DNA of 63,787 nucleotides from DASUFE01 sp036274675. Its GTDB lineage: Bacteria; Pseudomonadota; Gammaproteobacteria; HTCC5015. A program made the translations under genes and the position numbers. The notes below the pieces were generated by a model that was not told where the DNA came from, did not search any database, and worked only from the letters and a program-made list of their open reading frames with translations. This document shows, piece by piece, positions 53,058 through 62,105 of the stretch. The number at the start of each line of letters is the position of its first letter. The stretch's first letter is position 1. The stretch covers positions 1 to 63,787 of the forward strand of contig DASUFE010000012.1 of NCBI GenBank assembly GCA_036274675.1. Reading direction: 5' to 3'.

Positions 53058-53452
53058 ATTAACTATTAACCTCGTAAATAAAATAAACCGCCGGCTTGGC
53101 CGGCATACTCATAAATCCGTCTTCATTATGAAGCCGGTACTCTTTCCGGCATGGAAGATAATTCCTCACATACCCAGAAATCTCATTGCGCCAGGGCCTC
53201 GTAATTAAACGCAGGCAGGGAATGATTTCCGCTGCTGCTTGGCTTTACCGACTTGCCACTCTTTGAAGGGGTAGGAAGGGAGGGAGCTCAAGATGCCTAG
53301 TACTGCTTTGAAGGCATCATACTCCTAAAAACGGATTTATTCCTGAAAACCTGAAAATAATTTCCGGGACCCGATCCGCGTCAAACACCTATACAGTAAA
53401 GATACTTTGTTTTAAGCTGGGTCCGGCTTCAGCATCAACATGGAGGATGACT
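53058..53452. other. Upstream region of the cold-shock gene
   Basis: 395 bp between divergent genes. It has a GCCGG/CCGGC mini-hairpin at about 53091-53105 and A/T-rich tracts, but no gene. A long 5' leader for the cold-shock transcript is plausible because such leaders are common in the csp family; no cold-box sequence could be identified by eye. Confidence 0.45.
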
Positions 53453-54079
53453 ATGCCGGCTGACACCACTTCCGTACTCCAGTCCCTGCTCTTCGATTCC
53501 ATGGTAATCGCATTCTTCGTTTTCGGAGTCCTTGCGGGCATGGCCGGCGTCGGCCTCATCGTCTGCCGGGACAAGGCTTTGCGGCTGTTCGTCTTGTTGA
53601 ATCGCCATATCTCCACCCGGCAGGCGCTGAAATCAGCCTCGGTGCCGCATGATATCGGCCCTACGGTAAAGCGTTACCACTGGTGGTTCGCGGGCATCAT
53701 CATCGCCGGCGCCGCCTACTCTCTTTATATATTGTTGGCCCGCTTCAATGCTTCCCTGGTCACGACCGCGATCGCCGGCGGCCAACCTGACTTGATGGCG
53801 CAGTTCATCGTTGAAGTCCTGCGCTGGTTCATGGTGGTATTCAGCGCCATTGCATGCATCATCGGCATCCTGCTCGGGCTTTCCCCTCAGGCCCTGCAAG
53901 GGATCGAGGCGCGCGCGAACCGCTGGTACTCGATGCGCAAGGCGACGGCTCCGCTGGAAATCCACCATTTCGCGGTCGACCGCTGGGTCGAGGCCCATCC
54001 GCTGATCGCCGGCTGGTGTATCACCATCGGCGCCCTGATCGTGGCGATCAGTTCCGGAATTATTCTGTTCGGAAAATAG
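53453..54079 (+). CDS. Four-helix integral membrane protein, unknown function
   Basis: A 208-residue protein I do not recognise. Four transmembrane segments are visible: SMVIAFFVFGVLAGMAGVGLIV near the start, YHWWFAGIIIAGAAYSLYILL, WFMVVFSAIACIIGILLGL, and GWCITIGALIVAISSGIILFG at the end. A basic loop follows helix 1 (CRDKALRLFVLLNRHISTRQALK). The start is ATG 53453, six bases after GGAGG, rather than 53447. It stands alone; the next gene is convergent. Confidence 0.75.
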   Translation: MPADTTSVLQSLLFDSMVIAFFVFGVLAGMAGVGLIVCRDKALRLFVLLNRHISTRQALKSASVPHDIGPTVKRYHWWFAGIIIAGAAYSLYILLARFNASLVTTAIAGGQPDLMAQFIVEVLRWFMVVFSAIACIIGILLGLSPQALQGIEARANRWYSMRKATAPLEIHHFAVDRWVEAHPLIAGWCITIGALIVAISSGIILFGK

Positions 54080-54123
54080 AACAGCAAGCGGCAGCCGCTG
54101 CAATAAAATTAGAGCGGATGTTT

Positions 54124-54196
54124 CTCGCTGGGACGCGGAGAACACCGTGAAAAGCTTTTTGCTTTTATACCTCTGCGATCACCGCGTCCCTGCGAG
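54124..54196. repeat. Large inverted repeat between convergent genes
   Basis: CTCGCTGGGACGCGG (54124-54138) faces CCGCGTCCCTGCGAG (54182-54196), 14 of 15 bases complementary, with a 43-bp loop, followed after eight bases by six T. Its words match the element at 23537-23777. It could serve as the transcript end of the upstream membrane-protein gene. Confidence 0.7.
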
Positions 54197-54294
54197 AGAG
54201 GATTTTTTGATTTTAATCTTCCCTGCGCCCGCGCTCCTGCGCGGCTTCTAATATGGCTCTATCTCCCGCACCGACGCGCCCGCGCCGCGGAGCA

Positions 54295-54795
54295 TTAAGT
54301 GATTGAAACGGCTATTTCCGCCGGCTTGCGCAATGTCTGATAAACCACGCAGTAGCGTTCAGTCAGCTTCAACAGAGTGGCGAGTTGTTCTGCGGTGGCG
54401 TCGGTCTGCAAATCGAAATTGAGGCGGATGCGCTGGAATCCCACCGGCGCGGTCTTGTCGACGCCGAGCGTTCCCCTGAAATCGAGATCGCCCTCCGCGC
54501 GCACGCTGCCCGCGCGGATTTCAATTCCCAGCGCCGTGGCCACGGCGTTCAGCGTTACGCCGGCGCAGGCAACCAGGGCCTGCAGCAGCATATCGCCCGA
54601 ACATGCGCTCAAGCCGCTGCCGCCGGTCGCCGGATGGAGCCCGGCCTTGACCAGCGCCTTGCCGGTTTCCACACTGCAGGTGACCCCCTCTCCCAGCTTT
54701 CCATCGGCATGCAGCGTCATAAGAGCGGCTTGCGGCTGCTCCCTGTAATGCTCCTTCAACGGTGCCTGCATGGCGCGAAGTTCTTCCATTTTCAT
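54295..54795 (-). CDS. OsmC/Ohr-family protein
   Basis: A 166-residue OsmC-fold protein. Cys residues in LLQALVACAGVTLNAVATAL and LTERYCVVYQTLRKPAEIAVSI take the positions of the two active-site Cys of the family, which reduce organic hydroperoxides. The N-terminal half differs from classical Ohr, so it is closer to the YhfA-like branch of OsmC proteins, whose role is unclear. Start ATG 54795 follows GGAGG. Confidence 0.9.
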   Translation of the reverse strand: MKMEELRAMQAPLKEHYREQPQAALMTLHADGKLGEGVTCSVETGKALVKAGLHPATGGSGLSACSGDMLLQALVACAGVTLNAVATALGIEIRAGSVRAEGDLDFRGTLGVDKTAPVGFQRIRLNFDLQTDATAEQLATLLKLTERYCVVYQTLRKPAEIAVSIT

Positions 54796-54825
54796 AAACG
54801 GCTTCCTCCAGCTCAGGGTTCGAGC

Positions 54826-55305
54826 TTAGAAACTTTCACCAAGCCACGGCTTGTATACCATCAGGGCGAAAAGCAGCAGTACTGCACTGAACGCCGGCAC
54901 ACCAAGACAAACCCAGACATACATAAGCTGATGACATCGGACCGGCAACAATTCAAAAGAAGATGACTGCATTGCGATATCGCGTATCCGATATTGCAAA
55001 ACCACAACAGGAATCCAGCATGCACCGATAAAGAGAAACAGCGAAATAACGGTGACAAACCATAATGACGCAAACGACCAGCCCAGATGGTCCATCAGCA
55101 AAATACCGGTCGTGGCTTGAATAATCACAGCTGGAGCCGTAAATATCCAGTCAGCCAGGATCACATTCCTGGCGGTAATGCGCAATGCATATATGTCCCT
55201 GCTTCTGTACGCCATCCACAGGTAGAATGCAGTGCCCAAACCGGTTCCAAACAACAACATGGCACTGATAATGTGTAAAGTTTTCAGGAAAGTATAAGTA
55301 TTCAC
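54826..55305 (-). CDS. DUF2269-family membrane protein
   Basis: A 159-residue protein with four transmembrane helices. The N-terminus FLKTLHIISAMLLFGTGLGTAFYLWMAYRSRD and later WIFTAPAVIIQATTGILLM match the DUF2269 pattern, with a conserved His in helix 1. The start is a GTG at 55305 that overlaps the stop of the saccharopine-dehydrogenase-like gene (GTGA), so the pair is probably translated together. Function unknown; such pairs are often predicted to act on membrane lipids. Confidence 0.88.
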   Translation of the reverse strand: MNTYTFLKTLHIISAMLLFGTGLGTAFYLWMAYRSRDIYALRITARNVILADWIFTAPAVIIQATTGILLMDHLGWSFASLWFVTVISLFLFIGACWIPVVVLQYRIRDIAMQSSSFELLPVRCHQLMYVWVCLGVPAFSAVLLLFALMVYKPWLGESF

Positions 55306-56435
55306 AAATATTCTTCAGTCGCACTCCACTCAATATCCAGATCCCGCATCGCCACCGCAAACTCTTCCAGAGCGATAAGGCTCAAACATGGGAAAGCTCC
55401 TCGCAGACTGCATGAACCGTTTGCGAGCTTACGCGCCAGTATAATGGCGGCCATGGTTGGAATCTCCGGACCATGTCCGCTGCCTGCCGTCAAATGCCAC
55501 TGCAGCCGCTTTGGCTGGCCCTTGTGATCAAGGCCCGACAAGGCTACATGCATTCCGCCAACATCGCTTCCGAAACGGTCCAGCCAACTGCCGACTTTGA
55601 GAAACAGGGGCGCAAATCTTGCAGGTTGCCCAAGCGCCCGCAAGCGAGTCACCCATGACAGGAACCAGAATCCTAACTGGCCGATTGTCAATTCCAATGC
55701 GGCATCGAAGCGGACCGTGCGTACCGGAGCATAATGAGAAGGAAAAAGCTCCAGATCGGGCACATCGCAACGCGACAACCATCTTGCCCCAAGTTTTGGA
55801 TATCGGAAACGGTGCACATCCTGCCAGCCATAAGCCCGCCTCCAGGCCCCGTCGCTCCAGACAGGAAACGCTTTTCCGCAATATGAAAGTACGGCGGCAA
55901 GAGTCGCCAACCCCCTGGGCGTTTTTTGACCCGGAGCAATGCTGATTGCGATTTCCTTAAGTTCTGAAAAATTGCCTTTATATGCATCCACTACCGCGGA
56001 GGACAGGGCCGGCAAGGTACTCGCGCCCGTGACAATGAGCACCTGCCTCTCAAGCGCTGCTGAATTCAAACGGCTTATTCCGGCGACAAAAGAGCGGCCA
56101 TCGGCCAGGTCCAGATAATGGGCACCCGCCTGTATGCAGGAATCCGCGACTTCATAACCCTGCGTCTGATAAGGACCGGAAGTGTGTATGACGAGTTTAA
56201 TGCCGAGCTCTCGCAGTCGCCCGCCGAAATCCGGAGCATTCTGATCCATCACGACAGTCTGAATCCTGGCAGGAATGTTACTGGACGTCAGTGAGCCGCA
56301 GAAAGTCTCGGCTTTATTCCTGTCTCTGCCGACTACCGAGATGAGTAAATTCGAATCCCGTGAAAGCGTGCGAACAACACGGCTCCCAAAATGACCGTAC
56401 CCTCCCAGCACAGCTATATGATATTCATTCTTCAA
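55302..56435 (-). CDS. Saccharopine dehydrogenase-like oxidoreductase
   Basis: A 377-residue protein with the Rossmann motif YHIAVLGGYGHFGSRVVRTLSRD (GxGxxG), LVIHTSGPYQTQGYEVADSCIQAGAHYLDLADG, and VLIVTGASTLPALSSAVVD. These are the NAD(P)-binding blocks of the saccharopine-dehydrogenase-like family, which also acts on lipids and trans-acyl substrates. The start is uncertain: TTG 56435 follows GGGGG, and TTG 56492 is possible. It is translationally coupled to the DUF2269 gene. Confidence 0.85.
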   Translation of the reverse strand: MKNEYHIAVLGGYGHFGSRVVRTLSRDSNLLISVVGRDRNKAETFCGSLTSSNIPARIQTVVMDQNAPDFGGRLRELGIKLVIHTSGPYQTQGYEVADSCIQAGAHYLDLADGRSFVAGISRLNSAALERQVLIVTGASTLPALSSAVVDAYKGNFSELKEIAISIAPGQKTPRGLATLAAVLSYCGKAFPVWSDGAWRRAYGWQDVHRFRYPKLGARWLSRCDVPDLELFPSHYAPVRTVRFDAALELTIGQLGFWFLSWVTRLRALGQPARFAPLFLKVGSWLDRFGSDVGGMHVALSGLDHKGQPKRLQWHLTAGSGHGPEIPTMAAIILARKLANGSCSLRGAFPCLSLIALEEFAVAMRDLDIEWSATEEYL

Positions 56436-56563
56436 GATTTTGGACCCCCGAGCATCGCCAGTATAACCAGCTTTCCTGCAGGCTGTTAGCAATCTTCAAA
56501 ACGCTTTTCCTGGGTCCTGGCGAGGAAGAATCAAGAAAGCCCTGGCAACGTTGCGCGCGCTTA

Positions 56564-57454
56564 TTAATTAATTCGTGAAACGGCGGTATGAAACTCGAGC
56601 ATGATGGAGCAGCGGCCGATCTTGCCGCTGACCGGCGCGGTGGCAAGCGGCTCCGGCGCGCATGCGAGCGGTATATGACCGGCGGTGGTGAACAGGCCGG
56701 AGGTGGAATCGATGCCGAGCCAGCCGGCGCCCGGTATGTAAACCTCGACCCAGGCATGCAGCTCGATGCTGTCCTCGGCGGCAAGAATGTTGCCCTGCGG
56801 TTGCAACAGATAACCGGAGACGAAACGCGCGGCAAGTCCCAGATGCCTCAGGATCTGTACCAGCAGCCATGCCGAGTCCCTGCAGGAACCGCTCCCCAGC
56901 AGTAGCGTCTGCTCGCAGCTTTGCACGCCGGGCTGCATGCGCACGCAGTAATCGATCTCCCGCTGCACGCGTCCTCCGAGTTCCGCCAGGAAATCCAGAG
57001 TAGGACGCCGCCGGCAGTCCGTCCGCTGCAGCCAGCCGCGCAGCAACGGCCCGCTTTCGGCGATTCCCAGATAGGGCGTAAGCGTCGGCTGCAGCATCGG
57101 GCCGTATTCGAAGGGATAACGGCGAGCCGAAGCTGTGACACGCGGTTCGCGATCTCCGGCCATCTCCAGTTGCAGGCCAATCTCGACGCTGAACCCGCTG
57201 ACGGCCTCCCTGAAAGACAACATCGCCAGATGATTTCCGAAAGAATCCCGCAGCCAGTGGACATAGTGTCCGGCTGGCGCCCGGGCGGAGCCCTGGGTAG
57301 AAACGCTCAGTGAATAGGATTGGATCGGAGTACGGCAATGTGGTGCCGGGCGCAGCCGGATCAGGTGCGGCTTGAGGCTGACCTGCCGGTCGAAGCGGTA
57401 TTGCATGCGATGCTCGACGGCGAACATGAGCCGCGGCGTAAAAATGGTTTTCAA
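56564..57454 (-). CDS. Transglutaminase-like protease of the Anbu locus
   Basis: A 296-residue protein with an N-terminal transglut-N beta domain (EHRMQYRFDRQVSLKPHLIRLRPAPHCRTPIQSYSL) and a papain-like transglutaminase core. The catalytic triad lies in LGSGSCRDSAWLLVQILRHLGLAARFVSGYL (Cys), ELHAWVEVYIPGAGW (His) and GIDSTSGL (Asp). The start is TTG 57454, whose last two bases begin the TGA stop of the Anbu gene; AGGAG lies upstream inside that gene. It is the usual partner of Anbu. Confidence 0.92.
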   Translation of the reverse strand: MKTIFTPRLMFAVEHRMQYRFDRQVSLKPHLIRLRPAPHCRTPIQSYSLSVSTQGSARAPAGHYVHWLRDSFGNHLAMLSFREAVSGFSVEIGLQLEMAGDREPRVTASARRYPFEYGPMLQPTLTPYLGIAESGPLLRGWLQRTDCRRRPTLDFLAELGGRVQREIDYCVRMQPGVQSCEQTLLLGSGSCRDSAWLLVQILRHLGLAARFVSGYLLQPQGNILAAEDSIELHAWVEVYIPGAGWLGIDSTSGLFTTAGHIPLACAPEPLATAPVSGKIGRCSIMLEFHTAVSRIN

Positions 57455-58209
57455 CTTTCGATTTTCTCCTGGCCGGCCTTCCTTTCGATAGCGGCCCAAT
57501 CCAGGCGCGGGAGGCTCTCGAAGGCCTCCCGCAACCGCGCATGCCAGGCGCTCTTGAGTTCATGCAGGTACGCATCGTCCTGATCGAAACGCCAATAATG
57601 CTCGAATGCGAAACGGTCGGTCTCGTACACCAGAAGCTCGATGGGCGGGCCAACCAGCAGATTGCTGCGCATGGTGGAATCCATCGAGACGAGTGCGCAA
57701 ACCTCGGCGGTCTGCAGCGAAGTATCCGGATTTATGATGCGATCAAGGATCGGCTTGCCGTACTTGCTTTCGCCGACCTGCAGGAACGGCGTGTCCTTGG
57801 AAGTGGTGATATGGTTACCCTGCGGATAAATCAGCATCACTTGATGCACGCTGCCATGGATCTGTCCACCGAGCAGGAAGCTCGCCTCGTACCCGCCGTC
57901 CCCGCCCTGAAAGTTGCGCGTCTGCTTCGCGATGCTGACTTCGCCTATATAATCGGCTGCTTCGTCCAGGGTCGTGGCGGTCATCAGGCTGCGCTTGCCG
58001 CTTTCTTCGATATCCTTCCTGAGTTGCGCAATAACGGCCTGTGTCGTGGCAAGATTGCCCGAGGCGAGCAGGCTGAATTGGCGATCGCCTTCCCTGCCGA
58101 AACGATACATCTTGCTGTAGGTGCTGATATGATCGACGCCGGCATTGGTCCGTGAATCGGAACAGAACACCATTCCGCTCTTCACACAAATCGCCACGCA
58201 ATATGTCAT
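57451..58209 (-). CDS. Anbu, proteasome-related Ntn-hydrolase
   Basis: A 252-residue proteasome-type protease of the COG3484 (Anbu) family. After removal of Met the N-terminal residue is Thr (MTYCVAICVKSGMVFCSDSRTNAGVDHISTYSKMYRFG), with the Ntn beta-hairpin and an Asp and Lys typical of proteasome beta subunits. Anbu forms helical-ring assemblies rather than a closed proteasome. I start at ATG 58209; the frame to 58293 adds non-family residues. It is followed by the transglutaminase gene in overlapping frames. Confidence 0.93.
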   Translation of the reverse strand: MTYCVAICVKSGMVFCSDSRTNAGVDHISTYSKMYRFGREGDRQFSLLASGNLATTQAVIAQLRKDIEESGKRSLMTATTLDEAADYIGEVSIAKQTRNFQGGDGGYEASFLLGGQIHGSVHQVMLIYPQGNHITTSKDTPFLQVGESKYGKPILDRIINPDTSLQTAEVCALVSMDSTMRSNLLVGPPIELLVYETDRFAFEHYWRFDQDDAYLHELKSAWHARLREAFESLPRLDWAAIERKAGQEKIES

Positions 58210-58380
58210 GTTCTTCCGTAAACGCGCTGATACATGGTCCCCGGTCAGGACATGCCCATAGGAACCGCTATTGTTCGTTGCTGTTTTAGGCAATAGTCCA
58301 GAGCCAATAATTCAGGCAAAATCATTACCTGAAATAAAATACATTGCTCCGGGCCTGCGGGCTCTCGGCAGGAGTTTCGG

Positions 58381-59304
58381 ATGCGCGCGAAACGGCTTTC
58401 GCTTTTAAAAAAGGCCACCGGCGAGTTCAGGAACCATGTTCCTGGCGAATTGGTGACCAGCAGCGCAAACCAGAACTGGAACAGTCTGGTTCTGTGCGAC
58501 TTCCGGATGCCGGCTTTCCTGCACGACGGTCCGGCGCCCGGCATACCCGATTATTCATTCGGCCTTTTCTACAGCGGCAGTCTCGCGGGCGAATACAGCC
58601 TGCAATCGGACGGTTGGCAGGCCCAGGAAGTATGCGCGGGCTCGATATGCTTTCTGCCCCCGCAGCATCACATAAACTGGCACTGGTGGCCGATCCGGAA
58701 TGAGCAGCCCCTCAAACTCGCGATCGCGCATCTGTCATCCGACCTGGTAAAAAAAATTGCCGGCGAGGCGTTCGGTCTCAACCCGGACCGCGTGGAAATG
58801 AAAACTTCGCTGATCAGCAGCGACCCCCTGTTACAGCAACTTATTTTTTCGATAAAGAGCGAGGTTGAGCGCGGCAATCCATGCGGGCTGTTGTACGGCG
58901 AAACAGCCGCCGAAATGATGGCGCTGCACCTGCTGGCCCGGCATTGCACGCTCAAGCCGGGGACCGGGGTTTACAAAGACGGGCTGCGGCCGTCCCGGCT
59001 GCGCAGGACGCTCGAATATATCGATATCCACCTCAACCGCGATATCTCGCTGCATACATTGGCCAGACTCAATGGAATGAGCGCCTGCCATTTCCCGCGG
59101 ATGTTCAAACGTTCCACAGGATTGTCGCCGCTGCAATATATAAACCGGCGCCGCATGCAGGTGGGGAAGGAACTGCTCCACAAGACCCGGTTGCCCGTTT
59201 CCGAAATCGCGCTCGCGACAGGCTACAGCAATACAAGTCACTTCATCAGCCTGTTCAAACGTTATTACGGAGTCACCCCCGGGGCCTTCCGCAAGATGAT
59301 TTGA
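58381..59304 (+). CDS. AraC-family transcriptional regulator
   Basis: A 307-residue regulator. The C-terminal third has two helix-turn-helix motifs: RDISLHTLARLNGMSACHFPRMFKRSTGLSPLQYINRRRMQVGKELL and LPVSEIALATGYSNTSHFISLFKRYYGVTPGAFRKM, clear AraC DNA-binding halves. The N-terminal 190 residues look like a cupin-type sensor domain (FLPPQHHINWHWWP). ATG 58381 follows GGAG. It diverges from the Anbu gene with about 170 bp between, so it may control that locus; ligand unknown. Confidence 0.92.
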   Translation: MRAKRLSLLKKATGEFRNHVPGELVTSSANQNWNSLVLCDFRMPAFLHDGPAPGIPDYSFGLFYSGSLAGEYSLQSDGWQAQEVCAGSICFLPPQHHINWHWWPIRNEQPLKLAIAHLSSDLVKKIAGEAFGLNPDRVEMKTSLISSDPLLQQLIFSIKSEVERGNPCGLLYGETAAEMMALHLLARHCTLKPGTGVYKDGLRPSRLRRTLEYIDIHLNRDISLHTLARLNGMSACHFPRMFKRSTGLSPLQYINRRRMQVGKELLHKTRLPVSEIALATGYSNTSHFISLFKRYYGVTPGAFRKMI

Positions 59305-59308
59305 CCGC

Positions 59309-59998
59309 TCACGGCGCCGCTTGCAGCGAGGATTGCGGCACGACCTTATCGAACATGCGCCCGATCAATAGCGGCTTCGAAGGCACGGGAAAGTCGGGAA
59401 GCATTATTTCCACACTGACCGTGAGATAGAGCTGTGAAGCATCGGGAGAGAGTATCCAGCGCTCCAGCACCTGCCCTTCCGGCCCGTTCTTCTCCACCAC
59501 GAATTGCGATCCCTCCCAGTCGGAGAACGCAAGATTGATGTTTTGATCGGTGCTGGTGGCCTGTCCGATCGAATAACTGACGGTGGCCGCGCCATCAAAG
59601 GCAAATCGCATTTCAGCGGCGTTCTGTTCGATGGCGACCGAATCGGCCCACAGCGCCGCCAGCCGCGGATCCGAAGCCGCGGCATGGCCGTAGGGATCGC
59701 TCTCACCCGGCATGGCGGGGCCTTCAACGACTTTCAGGGGCTGCCCTGTCTCCGGATCCCGCCCGCTGTCACCAACGATGATCTGCCGGCGTTTTTTTCT
59801 CAGTGAGGCCACGGCGTGCTCTATCAACGGCGCGGGATCCTCACTCAGATTCTTGTTCACTATCCATTCCCCCTGCAACCGGACGGGCCTCGTATCTTCG
59901 GCTGGAGCCGGCCTGGTCCAGGCGGGCAGTTCATAATCACGGGCAGCCGGAACGCAAGCGGCAACCGGCAAGACAGCGGCGATGATGAGATAGCGCAC
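59309..59998 (-). CDS. Putative lipoprotein, unknown function
   Basis: A 229-residue exported protein with a lipobox (LPVAAC at about residues 10-15, MRYLIIAAVLPVAAC). The mature part contains LQGEWIVNKNLSEDPAPLIEHAVASLRKKR and a beta-rich domain (VVEKNGPEGQVLERWILSPDASQLYLTVSVEIMLPDF). No family is recognised. Start GTG 59998 is preceded by GGGGAGAG. It lies downstream of the DUF4136 lipoprotein on the same strand. Confidence 0.75.
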   Translation of the reverse strand: MRYLIIAAVLPVAACVPAARDYELPAWTRPAPAEDTRPVRLQGEWIVNKNLSEDPAPLIEHAVASLRKKRRQIIVGDSGRDPETGQPLKVVEGPAMPGESDPYGHAAASDPRLAALWADSVAIEQNAAEMRFAFDGAATVSYSIGQATSTDQNINLAFSDWEGSQFVVEKNGPEGQVLERWILSPDASQLYLTVSVEIMLPDFPVPSKPLLIGRMFDKVVPQSSLQAAP

Positions 59999-60045
59999 TC
60001 TTCTCTCCCCGATATTTAATAAAAACCGATTTTAAAGTGAGGGTG

Positions 60046-60612
60046 TTATTTATTCTTCGACGGCGGGAACTGGGCCAGTATCGCCGCCACGGCTTTGTTG
60101 ATCCGGGCGCTGCTTTCCTCAGGATCGGAATTCCATGCCACCGACTGGCGCGCCACGCCGCGCCACAGCAGATCTCCACCCGCCGGTTCCAGCATATCGA
60201 TAACCAGTGTGGCTTGTTCGCGGTTACCGTCGCCAAGATTTATCCCCACTCCCACGCTGCCAAAACCTCCGTGCGAGCCGCCGCCGACACCGACGCCGAC
60301 CCGGGCGTCGTGGGAATCGTATTCCGGCTTATCCTGAATGGAGTAACTGTAGGTCAGCAGATAATCGGGATTACGGTCGACCTTGCGATGTCCCTTGGCG
60401 AGCAGTTCCCTTTCCACCGCGGCACGGATGCGGGAATTGAGCAATGGGCTGTCCGCCAGTTCGTTCCCGGTCGGTTTCTGCGCCGCGGATTGCCAGTTGA
60501 AATTTCGCAGCGCACCCAGGTCCGCACCCGGATCATAGTCCTGCCTGACTTTCACTCCGCCGCAGCCTGCCGCCAGCAGGCTTAATAAAAGAATCCGGGC
60601 TAACGTGCGCAT
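60046..60612 (-). CDS. DUF4136-family lipoprotein
   Basis: A 188-residue lipoprotein: MRTLARILLLSLLAAGCGGVKVRQDYDPGADLGALRNFNW with lipobox LAAGC. The mature domain has the DUF4136 pattern: IRAAVERELLAKGHRKVDRNPDYLLTYSYSI, a Gly-rich VGVGVGGGSHGGFGSVGVGINLG loop, and LVIDMLEPAGGDLLWRGVARQSV. Such proteins are envelope-associated and of unknown function. ATG 60612 is used; an upstream TTG at 60627 is an alternative. Confidence 0.9.
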   Translation of the reverse strand: MRTLARILLLSLLAAGCGGVKVRQDYDPGADLGALRNFNWQSAAQKPTGNELADSPLLNSRIRAAVERELLAKGHRKVDRNPDYLLTYSYSIQDKPEYDSHDARVGVGVGGGSHGGFGSVGVGINLGDGNREQATLVIDMLEPAGGDLLWRGVARQSVAWNSDPEESSARINKAVAAILAQFPPSKNK

Positions 60613-60729
60613 GCCTTGTATTATCAACCTTGGAATAGAGTTAAGGTAAAGCTAAAGACAGCAATTACCGCAAAGAATTCATGCCTGAGGGCACGCTGCG
60701 ATCAAAAGCGCCGGAAATTCGAGTCCGAT

Positions 60730-62103
60730 TTAATATGCGCCTGCGTATTGGCGGGCCAACCCCGGTCCCGTAACCGGCCGCGGCCTGCCAGCCTGACTGA
60801 TGGCGAATCCTGGCGCCGCTGAAAGCGGACAACCTGTTCCCCCCATGTACTCGAGAGCGGCCGCGAGAGACGCTTCTTCCGGATCGCCCAGAACATGGGA
60901 TAAATCATCATCGGCTGCGCAGTCGACCGGCAGGCCGTCGAAATATTCGCCCTCGCCGTCCGCATTGACGCTTTTGAACGCGATGGCGCGCAGCCTGAAG
61001 TCGTGGTCGCAAAAATCGAATCCCAACTGTCCGACCGGCTTTCCATAGGTCGGCGATCCCACCAATGCCATTGCGGAGCCGCCGAAATAGGGTTTCAGAC
61101 CGTTGATCACCAGCTCACTGGCGGAAGCCGAACCTTCGGACGTGATGAAGATGATTTTATCGAGTGTAAGCGCCGTCGATTCCGAATGGAAGCTGGCGGT
61201 TTCGTTGTACTGCGTGCGCGCATTGTTGAACGTCATCACCGAGTAAACCTCTCCGACATGACCGGGGCCGGCCAGCAGGCTCGCCAGCACCTCAGATACA
61301 CTGACCAGGCCGCCGCCGTTATAGCGCAGATCGATCACCACCCGGCTCACTCCTCCCGTCGTACCAAGGTCATCGAAAACGGAACGCAGCGCCTGGCTGG
61401 CGGAGCTGATAAAAGTATTGAACAGCACATAACCGACTTCGTTACCGGCGCTGTCCTGTACATATCTAAGCACAGGTACCGGAGCGATGTTTACCGTTGC
61501 CTTGCTGATTTTGACGGGGGGCAATTCGACTCCGGAAGTATCTTCCATGGCGAATGTGAGCTTGAATCCGGCCTTGGCCGGCCCCAGCGCCGCATTGAGG
61601 CCTTCAGCGGCTTCGATTTCGGCGATGCTGCGCCCGTTGAGCGCCAGCAGGCGATAGCCGCGCTGGAATCCGGCGGCCTCCGCGGGACTGCCGTCGAAAA
61701 CCTGGCTGAGCCGGATTTCACCGCCGATACGAACCATACTGAAACCGAAACCGACGAACTGGCCTTCGCTGAAGAAGGCCGCCTCTTCTTCCGGCGTCGT
61801 GATATAGGAAAAGCCGCGGTCGAATTCATCGGGACGGTAGCGCAGATAATCCAGCAACTCGTCGGCATCGGCGAATTCTCTTGGATCGAGGTTCCGGTAT
61901 TTGTTGAACTGGTCGGCCTCATCGTTCCACAAATACCAGGACTGCATGATATTGAGCACCTCCGTCTTGCCGGAATCGGCAAAACATTCTTGTGGATTCT
62001 GGCCGCCTCCGGAGCCGCCGTGATCGCAGGCCGCCAGCGCTGACGCCAGAAACAGCGCCTGGACAAAGCGGAACGAAACCGTTTTGAAAGCGGGGATATG
62101 CAT
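60730..62103 (-). CDS. S41-family PDZ-containing serine protease, lipoprotein
   Basis: A 457-residue exported protease. A lipobox LASALAAC precedes a Gly/Ser stretch; then a helical domain (YLWNDEADQFNKYRNLDPREFADADELLDYLR), a PDZ-like domain (FDGSPAEAAGFQRGYRLLALNGRSIAEI), and the S41 core. The catalytic Ser is probably in IFITSEGSASASELVINGL and the Lys in GSPTYGKPVGQLGF. The start is ATG 62103 after AGGAG; TTG 62109 overlaps the DUF2339 stop. It may process envelope proteins or peptides. Confidence 0.92.
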   Translation of the reverse strand: MHIPAFKTVSFRFVQALFLASALAACDHGGSGGGQNPQECFADSGKTEVLNIMQSWYLWNDEADQFNKYRNLDPREFADADELLDYLRYRPDEFDRGFSYITTPEEEAAFFSEGQFVGFGFSMVRIGGEIRLSQVFDGSPAEAAGFQRGYRLLALNGRSIAEIEAAEGLNAALGPAKAGFKLTFAMEDTSGVELPPVKISKATVNIAPVPVLRYVQDSAGNEVGYVLFNTFISSASQALRSVFDDLGTTGGVSRVVIDLRYNGGGLVSVSEVLASLLAGPGHVGEVYSVMTFNNARTQYNETASFHSESTALTLDKIIFITSEGSASASELVINGLKPYFGGSAMALVGSPTYGKPVGQLGFDFCDHDFRLRAIAFKSVNADGEGEYFDGLPVDCAADDDLSHVLGDPEEASLAAALEYMGGTGCPLSAAPGFAISQAGRPRPVTGPGLARQYAGAY

Positions 62104-62105
62104 GT

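Noticed and set aside
56568..57653. 361-residue minus-strand frame overlapping the transglutaminase gene in another frame
   Set aside because: Arg/Ala/Ser-rich composition of an off-frame reading; the transglutaminase catalytic motifs are in the chosen frame.
61003..62043. 346-residue plus-strand frame opposite the S41 gene
   Set aside because: The S41 protease motifs and lipobox on the other strand are clear; this frame has no start signal or domain.
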